Below are positions 36,920 to 45,173 of a stretch of 64,000 bases of DNA, in pieces. Each line of letters starts with the position of its first letter. The first letter of the stretch is position 1. The stretch comes from Gaiellasilicea sp963789355 (GTDB lineage: Bacteria; Actinomycetota; Thermoleophilia; Gaiellales; Gaiellaceae). The stretch covers positions 310,001-374,000 of the forward strand of contig CAWBKK010000005.1 of assembly GCA_963789355.1 (NCBI GenBank), written 5' to 3'. Position numbers and translations under genes: made by a program. The notes under the pieces are model-generated. The model worked only from the letters and a program-made list of their open reading frames with translations. It was not told the origin of the DNA and did no database searches.

Positions 36920-37699
36920 TCAGAGCAGCACGCTCCGGTAGTCGAGCACGTGGCTCATCCCGACACGGTCGTAGAGCGCGATCGCGGCCTCGTTCTCAGA
37001 GCGGACGAAGAGACAGACGGTCGGCACCCGCTCAAGCAGCAGCCGGATCAGGTCGCGCAGCCCCCTGCCCGCGTTGCCGGCCCCACGCGCCTCGGGATCC
37101 GTCCACACCTGCTGGAGCTGCACCGCCTGCGGCGTCCACGCCGACGCCTCCGCCTTGAAGAGGATGACGCCGTCCTCCTCCCACAGCCAGGAGCGGCCCT
37201 CCTCGATCTGCGCGCGCGTGCGCCAGAGGAAGCCCTCCGCGTCGCGCCGGAGCGGATCGATGCCGAGCTCGCCCTCGTGGGCGAGCGCGCACGCGGGGAC
37301 GAGCAGGTCGAGGTCGGAGAGCCCAGCCGGCCGAAGCGCGCTCCCGCCCGGCTCTGGTGCCTTCGAGATCGCGTAGACGGGCTGGTCCGGTCGATCCTCA
37401 CGGGCGGCGGGCAGTCCCTTGCGCGCCGCCTCCCAGAGGTCGGAGACCGCACGCTGCTCGCCGATCAACATCCGTGCCCGCGCGCGCACCGTCGCGGACG
37501 CGAACGCACCGCAACCCGTTCCCGACGGAACGACGTTTGCCCCCGAGTGACAGAGGGCGACGAGGCGCCCTTCCTCCTCGATTCCGTTGAAGCGCCCGAG
37601 GCCGCGGCGGGCGACATCCTCGAGGAAGACGCGCTCCACGGGGTCCTCGGCGCAGTACTCGAGGATTTGCTGGAGCGGCGGCTCGACGATGTGCGCCAT
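36920..37699 (-). CDS. GNAT acetyltransferase with N-terminal DUF4081 domain
   Basis: This 259-residue protein has an N-terminal domain of the DUF4081 type (LVALCHSGANVVPSGTG) and a C-terminal GNAT fold (VQLQQVWTDPEARGAGNAGRGLRDLIRLLL, cited in parts; CLFVRSENEAAIALYDRVGM). The AcCoA-binding site R-G-A-G-N-A-G is present. Such fusions are widespread in actinobacteria and their acceptor is unknown. The ATG is at 37699. The stop lies near the histidine phosphatase start. Confidence 0.82.
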   Translation of the reverse strand: MAHIVEPPLQQILEYCAEDPVERVFLEDVARRGLGRFNGIEEEGRLVALCHSGANVVPSGTGCGAFASATVRARARMLIGEQRAVSDLWEAARKGLPAAREDRPDQPVYAISKAPEPGGSALRPAGLSDLDLLVPACALAHEGELGIDPLRRDAEGFLWRTRAQIEEGRSWLWEEDGVILFKAEASAWTPQAVQLQQVWTDPEARGAGNAGRGLRDLIRLLLERVPTVCLFVRSENEAAIALYDRVGMSHVLDYRSVLL

Positions 37700-37730
37700 C
37701 GCTCCGAGTTTGGCGTATAGGGTCTCGCGA

Positions 37731-38444
37731 ATGCCGATTCACGTGCGAGCCGAGCCCGGCGACTACGCCGATGCGTGTCTGCTCCCCGGCGACCCGCTGC
37801 GGGCCAAGTACATCGCGGAGACGTACCTCGACGGCGTCGAGCAGAAGAACTCGGAGCGCGGCCTGCTCGGCTACACCGGCACGTTCGAGGGAAAGCGAGT
37901 CTCGGTGCAGGGCACAGGCATGGGCTGCCCCGGCGCCACCATCGTCTTCGAGGAGCTCGTCCAGCTCGGCGTCAAGAAGCTGCTGCGCGTCGGAACGTGC
38001 GGCGGCCTCCAGGCCCACCACAAGCTCGGCGACATGATCGTCGCCCTCAGCGCCGTCCCGGCCGACTCGACCGCGATGCACCTCGTCGGCAACGAGCCCC
38101 ACTGCCCGACCGCGAGCTGGGAGCTGATCCACGGCGCCGTCCACGCCGCCAAGGACGTTGGCCAGGAGCTGCACGTCGGTCCGATCGTCTCCAGCGACCT
38201 CTTCTACAACCCGGACGAGGGCCAGTACGAGCGCTGGTCGAAGCGCGGCGTCCTCGCGGTCGAGATGGAGGCCGCGGCGCTCTTCACCGTCGGCGCCCTC
38301 CGCGGCGTCCACGCGGGCTGTCTGCTGATCGTCAGCGACATCATCGTCGAGGGCGAGTTCAAGCGGGTGACGGACGAGGAGATGAAGGCCGCGGTCGACC
38401 GGATGACGCGCGTGGCGCTCGCCACCGCCACTGCTTCCCATTAG
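37731..38444 (+). CDS. deoD: Purine nucleoside phosphorylase, DeoD type
   Basis: This 237-residue enzyme cleaves purine nucleosides with phosphate. It has CLLPGDPLRAKYIAETYL, GTGMGCPGATIVFEELVQLG, LLRVGTCGGLQ, SSDLFYNPDEGQYERW and AVEMEAAALFTVGALRG, the hexameric DeoD signatures. ATG 37731 is chosen because upstream codons do not fit the family. Its stop is followed directly by the diacylglycerol-kinase family frame. Confidence 0.92.
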   Translation: MPIHVRAEPGDYADACLLPGDPLRAKYIAETYLDGVEQKNSERGLLGYTGTFEGKRVSVQGTGMGCPGATIVFEELVQLGVKKLLRVGTCGGLQAHHKLGDMIVALSAVPADSTAMHLVGNEPHCPTASWELIHGAVHAAKDVGQELHVGPIVSSDLFYNPDEGQYERWSKRGVLAVEMEAAALFTVGALRGVHAGCLLIVSDIIVEGEFKRVTDEEMKAAVDRMTRVALATATASH

Positions 38445-39354
38445 CGACACCGTCTTCCTCGTCAACCCGGCCTCGGCCAACGGGTCGACCGGGCGCCGCT
38501 GGGCGGAGATGGCCCACCGCGCCGCGACGAGAGGGCTCGAGGGCGACACGCGCTTCTCCGAGCGGGCCGGCCAGCTCGGACAACTCGCGCGCGACGCGGC
38601 AGACGGAGGCGCGAAGCTGCTCGTGGTCGTCGGCGGCGATGGCTCCGTCAACGAGGTCGCGAACGGGATCGCCGGCCGCGACGACGTCGAGATCGCCATG
38701 ATCCCACGCGGCACCGGCTGGGACTTCGCCCGCACGTACAAGATCCCGCACAAGCTCGACGGCGCGATCGACGTTGCACTGACGGGCGCGACCCGCACGA
38801 TCGACCTCGGCCGCGCGACCTACCGCGCCTGGGCGGGCAGCGACGCCGAGAGCTACTTCGCCAACGTCGCCAGCGCGGGCATGAGCGGCGCGATCGCGCA
38901 GCGCGCCAACGACACGACGAAGGTGCTCGGCGGCAAGGTTTCCTACCTCTGGGCGACGTTCGCGGTCTTCGCGAAGTGGCGAAACTCCGAGATCAGGCTG
39001 ACCGTAGACGGCGAGACCCGGATCGGCCACATGCACGACGTCGTCGTCGCGAACGGCAAGACGTTCGGCGGCGGGATGATCATCTGCCCGGACGCCGAGC
39101 CCGACGACGGCCTCTTCGACGTGCTCACGATCGGCGACCTGACCAAGCGCGACCTGCTCGTGACGCTGCCGAAGACCTACCGGGGCGCCCACCTGCCGCA
39201 TCCCAAGGCCGAGTTGCTCCGGGGCGCGGTGGTCACGATCGACGCCGACGCGCCGCTGCCGGTCGAGCTCGACGGCGAGCAGCCGGGAACGACGCCGGTG
39301 CGCTTCGAGATCGTCCCCCGCGCGCTTCGCCTGCGCGTCCCGGCAGCCAAGTAA
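38431..39354 (+). CDS. Diacylglycerol-kinase/lipid-kinase family protein
   Basis: The catalytic domain reads VVVGGDGSVNEVANGIAG and IPRGTGWDFARTYKIP (about 281-307 residues depending on start). The first ATG is at 38509, but the frame upstream gives SDTVFLVNPASANGSTGR, which contains the family's N-terminal nucleotide-binding loop (NPxSGxG). No ATG/GTG/TTG precedes it in frame. The only options are CTG 38431 and ATT 38440, the latter overlapping the deoD stop. I set CTG provisionally. The enzymes phosphorylate diacylglycerol or related lipids. Confidence 0.8.
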   Translation: MLPISDTVFLVNPASANGSTGRRWAEMAHRAATRGLEGDTRFSERAGQLGQLARDAADGGAKLLVVVGGDGSVNEVANGIAGRDDVEIAMIPRGTGWDFARTYKIPHKLDGAIDVALTGATRTIDLGRATYRAWAGSDAESYFANVASAGMSGAIAQRANDTTKVLGGKVSYLWATFAVFAKWRNSEIRLTVDGETRIGHMHDVVVANGKTFGGGMIICPDAEPDDGLFDVLTIGDLTKRDLLVTLPKTYRGAHLPHPKAELLRGAVVTIDADAPLPVELDGEQPGTTPVRFEIVPRALRLRVPAAK

Positions 39355-39370
39355 CAGTCTGTTACTAGGC
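39346..39370. terminator. 25-bp palindrome (family 1, copy 2) at a convergent gene end
   Basis: GCCAAGTAACAG, one spacer base, then CTGTTACTAGGC, with one mismatch. It contains the TAA stop of the lipid-kinase gene and the TAG stop of the opposite-strand coiled-coil gene. It is probably a shared hairpin end of both transcripts. It matches the copies at 21741 and 56277. Confidence 0.6.
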
Positions 39371-39670
39371 GGGGGGCTTCTTCGGCGTCGCAGGCTTTCG
39401 CGCGGCGCCTTTCTTCGCAGCCGGCTTTCCCTTCGGCGCCGGCTTCGCCGTCGTCGCCAGCTGCTGCTCCAGCTTCGCGACCCGCCGCTCCAGCTCGTCG
39501 AGGCCGCGCAGCTTCTTCTGCATCTCGTCGAGCCGCGTCTTCGAGTCGTTCATCATCTCGACGACCTTCGAGCCGCCGGGAACCTCCGAGAGCTTGTTCA
39601 GCGCCTCGTGGCCGAGCTCGGTGACGCGGGAGAGGATGTCATTCTGCTTCGGGGTGCGTGTTCTCGCCAT
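39365..39670 (-). CDS. Small coiled-coil protein with Lys/Ala-rich tail
   Basis: This 101-residue protein has a predicted coiled coil at about 40-70 (SKTRLDEMQKKLRGLDELERR) and a tail rich in Lys, Pro and Ala (PAAKKGAARKPATPKKPPA). Such basic tails can bind DNA or acidic polymers. I recognise no family. ATG 39670 starts it. The stop TAG falls inside the convergent palindrome. Confidence 0.65.
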   Translation of the reverse strand: MARTRTPKQNDILSRVTELGHEALNKLSEVPGGSKVVEMMNDSKTRLDEMQKKLRGLDELERRVAKLEQQLATTAKPAPKGKPAAKKGAARKPATPKKPPA

Positions 39671-39687
39671 GGCGCGATCGTACCCGG

Positions 39688-40560
39688 CTACGCCCGAACG
39701 GTAACGGGGGTGCCGGCACGCGTCCGGTCGAAGAGCTGGAGGAGCAAGTCGTTGCGAACGCGGATGCAGCCGTTCGAGACGGCGCCGCCGATCAGCTCGG
39801 GCCGGTTGGTGCCGTGGATCGCGATCGGGCCGCCCTGCGTCCAGCCGGTGAGCACCTCCGAGAAGGCGGAGATCCCGATCGCGCCGGGGCCGAACGGGCC
39901 GGAGGCATCGCCCGGGATCAGCCGCTGATTGACGTAGAAGCGGCCGGTCGGCGTCGGCGTCCCGGAGGAGCCGATCGCCGCCTGGGCCGAAAGGATGCGG
40001 CTGCCGCGGTCGAAGAGCGTCACTTCGCGGTCGGAGAGATCGACCACGATGCGCGTCGTCACCGCCGCGAGCTTCACGTCGGCCGCGAGCACCCAGCCGG
40101 TGACGCCGTTCGGCTTCAGCGGTAGCTGAACGTGGAACCAGACGGGCTCGCAGTCCGTTCCGAGCCGCTGCGCCCGCACGGCGAAGACGGTGGGGACGCC
40201 ATTCGCGTTCCGCCGGGAGAAGGATGCGAGCCTGCCGCCGCCGGGCTCCCGGTAGGCGACGGCGCCGCTCTCCCGGACGACGGCGGCGTAGCTCCTCCGC
40301 TCGGTGCCGAGCCGACGAATCAGGCCGGGGTCGCACGCACCTGCTGGAAGCTCGGCGCGAGCCGGGGGCGGCGACGTCTCGATCCGAACGGAGGGCGCCG
40401 TCGTCTCGCTGCGGACAGGTTCCACTGACGTTTCGGGGCGAACGGCGTCTACAGAGAGTGAGGGAGGCGGCACGGCGGCTTCGTCGCCGCTTCCTCCGCC
40501 ACAACCGGCGAACCAACCGGCGACGGCCGACGCAAGGAGTATCACCAGCAGTGCGCGCAT
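39688..40560 (-). CDS. L,D-transpeptidase (YkuD family) lipoprotein
   Basis: This 290-residue protein has a lipobox FAGC at residues 17-20 (MRALLVILLASAVAG precedes it), so it is probably a lipoprotein. The C-terminal YkuD domain has the catalytic histidine in AIHGTNRPELIGG and Cys265 in VSNGCIRVRN. A Pro/Ser-rich linker and an SH3-like region (about 70-150) precede it. L,D-transpeptidases make 3-3 peptidoglycan cross-links or attach proteins. ATG 40560 is chosen for the lipobox. Confidence 0.85.
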   Translation of the reverse strand: MRALLVILLASAVAGWFAGCGGGSGDEAAVPPPSLSVDAVRPETSVEPVRSETTAPSVRIETSPPPARAELPAGACDPGLIRRLGTERRSYAAVVRESGAVAYREPGGGRLASFSRRNANGVPTVFAVRAQRLGTDCEPVWFHVQLPLKPNGVTGWVLAADVKLAAVTTRIVVDLSDREVTLFDRGSRILSAQAAIGSSGTPTPTGRFYVNQRLIPGDASGPFGPGAIGISAFSEVLTGWTQGGPIAIHGTNRPELIGGAVSNGCIRVRNDLLLQLFDRTRAGTPVTVRA

Positions 40561-40645
40561 CCACGCACGGTAGCCAGATCGATGCAGGTTGTTCACCCTT
40601 TCGGCGCTTGTTCTCACCCGATTGCCCCGTAACGTGAAAGGTGAC

Positions 40646-40816
40646 ATGGCGACAAGCAGGATCAGCAAGCGAGCCGGCCAGTTGCACCAGCACAAGGCCG
40701 TGATCGCCCATGCGCTCCGCCAGCACGCCGGGATCCCGTACGAGGTCGAGCAGAAGGTCTGCACCGACTGCCGCACGGTTCTCGACGAGCGCACGGTTCG
40801 CCGGGCCGCGGCGTAG
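40646..40816 (+). CDS. 56-aa hypothetical protein with CxxC pair
   Basis: This 56-residue basic protein (MATSRISKRAGQLHQHK) has CTDC near residue 38, a possible single metal or redox pair. ATG 40646 has AAAGGTG upstream. It is a small gene between the L,D-transpeptidase and the thioesterase. No family or function is recognised. It could be a nucleic-acid-binding protein given the lysines and histidines. Confidence 0.6.
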   Translation: MATSRISKRAGQLHQHKAVIAHALRQHAGIPYEVEQKVCTDCRTVLDERTVRRAAA

Positions 40817-40848
40817 GGAGATTCGTCCCGGCTGCGAAAGTCCTCCGG

Positions 40849-41280
40849 ATGGAGGGCTTCAACTACTCGACGGAGATCCTCGTGCGCTTCGCCGAGACGG
40901 ATGCGCAGGGGATCGCGCACCACGCCTCGTTCGTCGTCTGGCTCGAGGTCGCGCGCGTCGGGTGGCTCGCCGAGCACGCGGGCGGCTACCGGGCGATCCA
41001 GGAGCAGGGGGTCGAGGCCCTGACGACGGAGGTTCACGTCCGCTACCACCGCGCTGCGCACTTCGACGACCGGCTGCGAGTGTGGGCGCGCTGCGTCGAC
41101 CTGCGCGGGGCACGGTTCCGCTACGAGTACACGGTCGAGCGAGACGGGGAGCTGGTTGCAGACGGGTCGACGTCGCACGCGACGGTGGACGCAGCGACGC
41201 GCCGGCCGATCCGGCTTCCGGCCGCGTTCGTCGAGGCGGTCGCTAGGGCTGAGTCGTCGCCGGAGCGGGCTGCGTCGTAG
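40849..41280 (+). CDS. Acyl-CoA thioesterase, hotdog fold
   Basis: This 143-residue protein shows the YbgC/FadM pattern FAETDAQGIAHHASFVVWLEVAR, with the catalytic Asp in ETDAQG. VHVRYHRAAHFDD and FRYEYTVERDGELVADGS follow. It hydrolyses acyl-CoA or a related thioester. The 3' end overlaps the VanW gene by 38 bases in a convergent arrangement. ATG 40849 is used. Confidence 0.85.
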   Translation: MEGFNYSTEILVRFAETDAQGIAHHASFVVWLEVARVGWLAEHAGGYRAIQEQGVEALTTEVHVRYHRAAHFDDRLRVWARCVDLRGARFRYEYTVERDGELVADGSTSHATVDAATRRPIRLPAAFVEAVARAESSPERAAS

Positions 41281-43114
41281 CCGGAGCCGTCTGCGTCGGC
41301 GGGGGCGGCGCCGGCTTCTCCGATTTGGGCTTCGGCTTCGGTTTCGGCTCGGGCGGCGGCTTCGTGCCGACGCGGATGATCCGGTACTCGCCGCGATAGG
41401 ACGTGTTCCAGGTCTCGTCGTGCAGGACCTTCCCCTGCTCGTCGTACACGGTCCGAGTGACGGAGCTGGCGCGCGCCGGCGACCCTTCCTCCTCGATCTC
41501 CGTCTGGCCCTTGAGCAACGTCGGATCCTTGACGCGCCGGATCGGTGCCGGGCCCGTCTCCCGGATCGAGCCGGTGCCGCTCTCGACCCGCCGCTCGGGG
41601 CCGCCGCCGTAGATCGAGACGGTGATCCCCGCGCCGCCCGACGCCCCCGCCACGAAGATCCAGTTCGGCGTGTCGTTGACGAACTTGAGGTCGAGGTCGG
41701 GATAGTTGACCGTCGCGTCGCGGCCGAGCTGATACCGGCTGATGTAGAGCGAGTGCGGGTTGCGCTCGGCGATCTTCAGGCCGGCTTCCCAGGCGGCGTT
41801 GAAGACGGTCGTCGCGACCTGCGAGACGCCGCCGCCGACGTCCTCCTCGTACTCGTCCTTGATGATCACCGGCGCCGGGCGGAAGCCGCGCTCGATCGTG
41901 CGTTCCCCGACGCGGTCGTTGAAGGAGAAGGTGGCGCCGGGCGCGACGAGGGCGCCGTTGAGGAGCGAGATGCCGAGTTGCAGGTTCGTGATCCGGTCGG
42001 GCGTGCCGGCGTAGAGGGTCGTGTACGACGCCAGGCGGCGCTCGACTCCCATCGCCTGCACCTCGGCGGTCGTGCGCTCGGCCTCGGCCGTGCGGACTGC
42101 GAGGGTCGCAGTCCGGGCATCGACCGAGACGGCCGCCGCGAGCAGCGCTTTTGCGGTCGCCGGGACGTCGACGGCGAGTCCGTCCTTCGCAGCGACGACC
42201 TCGACGCCGTCGCCGGCGGGCCGGAGCGTGGCGTCGGTCGGCGCGCGCTCGACCGTCTTGCGGAGCTTCGCGAACCAGGCCTCGGCTCCCGGCCCGGCGA
42301 TCGAGATGCCGGTCGCGCCGCCGACCGGAAGGCTGAGCAACTCGGCGATCCGCCAGCGCGGCAGCTTCCAGCGCGTCCCCTCGTACTCGAGCCGGACCGG
42401 CGCGGAGAGCGCGGTCCGTGCCTGAGCGGCGGCCGGAGCGAGGTCGACTGCGTTCACCTCCGCGGGATCGATCCGCACCGGGAGCGCGATCGACTGGCCC
42501 CGCTCGAGCCGTGCAAGCGCGCGGACGATGCGCGTCGCCGCGACGTCCTGGTCGAGCCGGCGGCCGGGCTGGCCGACGACGACCTCGACGGAGAGGCCTC
42601 GGCGGACGAGCTTCGCCTCGACGTGGCGCTGGTCGATCGACCGCGCCAGGCCGGCCAGCTTGAACTCGAGCGCCGCCTCGTAGGCCTGCACCGGCGGCGC
42701 GATCTCGGAGCCGAAGAACCGCGCCTGCAGCCGCTTGTAGCCCCGAACGGGACCGAAGCCCTCGCCCTCGCGCGCGGCCGACTCGATCGCGGTCGCCCAA
42801 TCGGCCTCGACGCCGAGCGTCGTCGCCTTGATCGGATACTCCTCGCCAGCGGCGGTGAAGACGACGGGAACGCGCGCGACCCGCTCGAAGCGGCTCTCGA
42901 GCAACGCTCGGGCCTCCTTCTTGGTCAGCCCGCCGACGTCGACCCCGGCGATGTGGACGCCCTCGGCGATTCGCACCGGTGAGCCCGCGAAGGCAAGGCC
43001 GACCAGCGCCGTGAGGACGGCGAAGAGCGCCAGGGGAACCAGGATCCAGCGCGCGATCAGGCGCAGAGAGCGGTCGGGCACCCCGGCGCGGCCCGGTGAC
43101 GCGTCGACCCGCAC
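41243..43114 (-). CDS. VanW family protein with G5-like domain
   Basis: This 623-residue protein has one N-terminal helix (about 23-44), then two PG-binding_4-like repeats (IAGVDVGGLTKKEARALLES, residues about 56-75, and a second near 200). A VanW domain follows near 370-500: FSFNDRVGERTIERGFRPAP, GGGVSQVATTVFNAAWEAG, RDATVNYPDLDLKFVND. A G5-like segment precedes a Pro/Lys tail (PPPEPKPKPKPKSEKP). It may act on or near peptidoglycan; VanW itself has no defined enzymatic role. It overlaps the thioesterase end. Confidence 0.88.
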   Translation of the reverse strand: MRVDASPGRAGVPDRSLRLIARWILVPLALFAVLTALVGLAFAGSPVRIAEGVHIAGVDVGGLTKKEARALLESRFERVARVPVVFTAAGEEYPIKATTLGVEADWATAIESAAREGEGFGPVRGYKRLQARFFGSEIAPPVQAYEAALEFKLAGLARSIDQRHVEAKLVRRGLSVEVVVGQPGRRLDQDVAATRIVRALARLERGQSIALPVRIDPAEVNAVDLAPAAAQARTALSAPVRLEYEGTRWKLPRWRIAELLSLPVGGATGISIAGPGAEAWFAKLRKTVERAPTDATLRPAGDGVEVVAAKDGLAVDVPATAKALLAAAVSVDARTATLAVRTAEAERTTAEVQAMGVERRLASYTTLYAGTPDRITNLQLGISLLNGALVAPGATFSFNDRVGERTIERGFRPAPVIIKDEYEEDVGGGVSQVATTVFNAAWEAGLKIAERNPHSLYISRYQLGRDATVNYPDLDLKFVNDTPNWIFVAGASGGAGITVSIYGGGPERRVESGTGSIRETGPAPIRRVKDPTLLKGQTEIEEEGSPARASSVTRTVYDEQGKVLHDETWNTSYRGEYRIIRVGTKPPPEPKPKPKPKSEKPAPPPPTQTAPATTQPAPATTQP

Positions 43115-43180
43115 GAGCCGGTCAGTGTAGCCGCGGCCCCGGAGGAATCGCGACCGGCCCTCTTCGGGCGCTTCAGGGAT

Positions 43181-44338
43181 CTAGGAACGCAGGTACTGCG
43201 TGATCACGTGGCGCTGGATCTCGGACGTGCCTTCGACGATCTGGAGCACCTTGGCGTCGCGCATCCACTTCTCGACCGGGTGGTCTCGCATGATCCCCGC
43301 ACCGCCGAGCACCTGCACGGCGTCGGTCGTCACGCTCATCGCGACATCGGCCGCGAACGCCTTCGCATACGAGCCGAGCAGCCCGGCGTCCTCCCCGGCG
43401 TCGAGCGCGGCCGCGGCGCGCCAGACGAGCAGGCGCGCCGCCTCGACCTGCATCGCCATGTCGGCCAGCTTGAACGACACGCCCTGCTTCGCGATCAGGG
43501 GCTTCCCGAAGGCGCGGCGCTCGTTCGCGTAGTCGGTCGAGTACTCGAACGCCGCCCGCGCGATCCCGACCGCCGACGCCGCCACCTGCGGCCGCGAGTG
43601 CATGAAGAAGTCGATTGCGATTGCGAAGCCTTCGCCCTCCTCGCCGAGCAACCGGTCGGCCGGCAGGCGCGCCTCGTCGAAGAGGATCGAGCCCGTATAC
43701 GACGAGCGCAGGCCGAGCTTCGGCTCCTTGCGCCCGGCCGAGACCCCCTGGTCGCCCGCCTCGACCAGAAAGGCCGTGATCGCTCCATCCAGCTTCGCGA
43801 AGACGATCGTCAGCTCGGCGATGCCACCGTTCGTGACGTAGCACTTCTCACCGCTGAGGACGTACTCGTCGCCCTCGCGGCGGGCGGTCGCCTGAATCCC
43901 TGCGACATCCGAGCCGGCGCCCGGCTCGGTGAACGCGATCGCCGCGAGGCAGCCCTCCTCCGAGGCGAGCCGCGTCAGCCAGCGCTGCTTCTGCTCGACG
44001 GTGCCCGAGCGCAGCAGCGGCCGCACCGGGAACATCGTCGCGCCGATCGGCGCGGCGAGGCCGGCGCAGCCCCAGGAGAGCTCCTCGGCGATCAGGCTCG
44101 ACGTCACCGCCGGCACGCCACCGCCGCCGTACTCGCTCGGGATCGCGTGGGCCGTCAGGCCGAGCGCCGCAGCGCTGCCGAGCAGCTCCGCGGGGCAGTC
44201 CTCCCGCTCGTCCCACTCGCGGGAGATCGGCCGCAGCGCGCGCTCGGCGAAGTCGTGGGCGAGGTCGCGCAGCTCCCGCTGCTCGGGCGAGAGCTCGAAG
44301 CCGATCCCGGCAGCGAGGCTAGAAGACGAAGAGCTCAA
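43181..44338 (-). CDS. Acyl-CoA dehydrogenase
   Basis: This 385-residue flavoenzyme makes the first oxidation of acyl-CoA. Motifs are FTEPGAGSDVAGIQATA, YVTNGGIAELTIV, GEEGEGFAIAIDFF, and QIVEGTSEIQRHVI with the catalytic base Glu. Substrate chain length is not evident. It overlaps the SDR gene by 20 bases at its start and is probably in one operon with it. It is one of three acyl-CoA dehydrogenases in this region. Confidence 0.92.
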   Translation of the reverse strand: MSSSSSSLAAGIGFELSPEQRELRDLAHDFAERALRPISREWDEREDCPAELLGSAAALGLTAHAIPSEYGGGGVPAVTSSLIAEELSWGCAGLAAPIGATMFPVRPLLRSGTVEQKQRWLTRLASEEGCLAAIAFTEPGAGSDVAGIQATARREGDEYVLSGEKCYVTNGGIAELTIVFAKLDGAITAFLVEAGDQGVSAGRKEPKLGLRSSYTGSILFDEARLPADRLLGEEGEGFAIAIDFFMHSRPQVAASAVGIARAAFEYSTDYANERRAFGKPLIAKQGVSFKLADMAMQVEAARLLVWRAAAALDAGEDAGLLGSYAKAFAADVAMSVTTDAVQVLGGAGIMRDHPVEKWMRDAKVLQIVEGTSEIQRHVITQYLRS

Positions 44339-45155
44339 CGCCGCCGCTCACGTTGAGCTGCACGCCGGTGATGTAGTTGGCGAGATCGGAGCAGAGGAAG
44401 CAGATCGCGTTCGCGATGTCCTCCGGCTCACCCGGCCGCTTGAAGACGGTGCGGTTCGCGATCCGCTCGTTCATCGCCGGGTTCGCGAAGTGGAAGGCCT
44501 CGGTGCCGATGATCCCGGGCACGATCGCGTTGCACGTGATTCCGTAGCGGCCGCCCTCCATCGCCAGCGTCCGGGTCAGGCCGAGAATCCCGGCCTTCGT
44601 CGTCGAGTAGCTGGCCTGGCCGAAGCCGCCGAGCGTTCCGGCCACGGAGGCCATGTTGACGATCCGGCCCCACTCGCGCTCCTTCATGTGCGGCCACACG
44701 GCCTGGGCGCAGTTGAAGCCGCCGGTGAGGTTGACACGGAGGTCGCGCTCCCAGAGGTCCGGGTTCTGATCGTGGAACTGGCCGACGTGGTCGAGCGTGC
44801 CCGCGTTGTTGATCAGGATGTCGACCGAGCCGAACTCCTCGACGACGCGATCGACCGTCTCCTTCACTTGCTCGCGGTCGGTGACGTCGCACTTGATCGC
44901 GGCGGAGCGGCGGCCGAGCGCCTGGATCTCCTTCGCGGTCGCTTCGGTGTAGACGATCCCCTGCGCCTTCGCGACCTGCGCGAGGACGCCGTACGACTCC
45001 GCGGTCTCCGTCGACTCGTCCGACTCGACCTGGATGTCGGCGATCACGACGTCGGCTCCCGCCCGGGCGAGCGCGAGCGCGTCGGCGCGGCCGAGGCCGC
45101 GCGAGCCGCCGGTGACGAGAGCGACGCGCCCGGAGAGATCGATCTCGATTGCCAC
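44319..45155 (-). CDS. SDR family oxidoreductase
   Basis: This 278-residue protein is a classical short-chain dehydrogenase: VALVTGGSRGLGRADAL (cofactor), NNAG, catalytic Ser in NMASVAGTLGG and YSTTK (YxxxK), then PGIIGTEAFHF. It probably reduces or oxidises 3-hydroxy/3-oxoacyl intermediates for its acyl-CoA dehydrogenase partner. An insertion of about 25 residues lies after VIADIQVES. The cofactor helix ends in GLG, so NAD or NADP could fit. Confidence 0.9.
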   Translation of the reverse strand: MAIEIDLSGRVALVTGGSRGLGRADALALARAGADVVIADIQVESDESTETAESYGVLAQVAKAQGIVYTEATAKEIQALGRRSAAIKCDVTDREQVKETVDRVVEEFGSVDILINNAGTLDHVGQFHDQNPDLWERDLRVNLTGGFNCAQAVWPHMKEREWGRIVNMASVAGTLGGFGQASYSTTKAGILGLTRTLAMEGGRYGITCNAIVPGIIGTEAFHFANPAMNERIANRTVFKRPGEPEDIANAICFLCSDLANYITGVQLNVSGGVELFVF

Positions 45156-45173
45156 GGTGCGATCCTACGTCCC

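Noticed and set aside
41156..42982. Plus-strand frame over the VanW gene (608 codons)
   Set aside because: Antisense shadow; no recognisable domain and a GC-driven lack of stops.
43130..43180. Possible extra copy of the structured element after the acyl-CoA dehydrogenase
   Set aside because: CCCTGAAGCGCCC resembles one part, but the flanks and main stem are absent.
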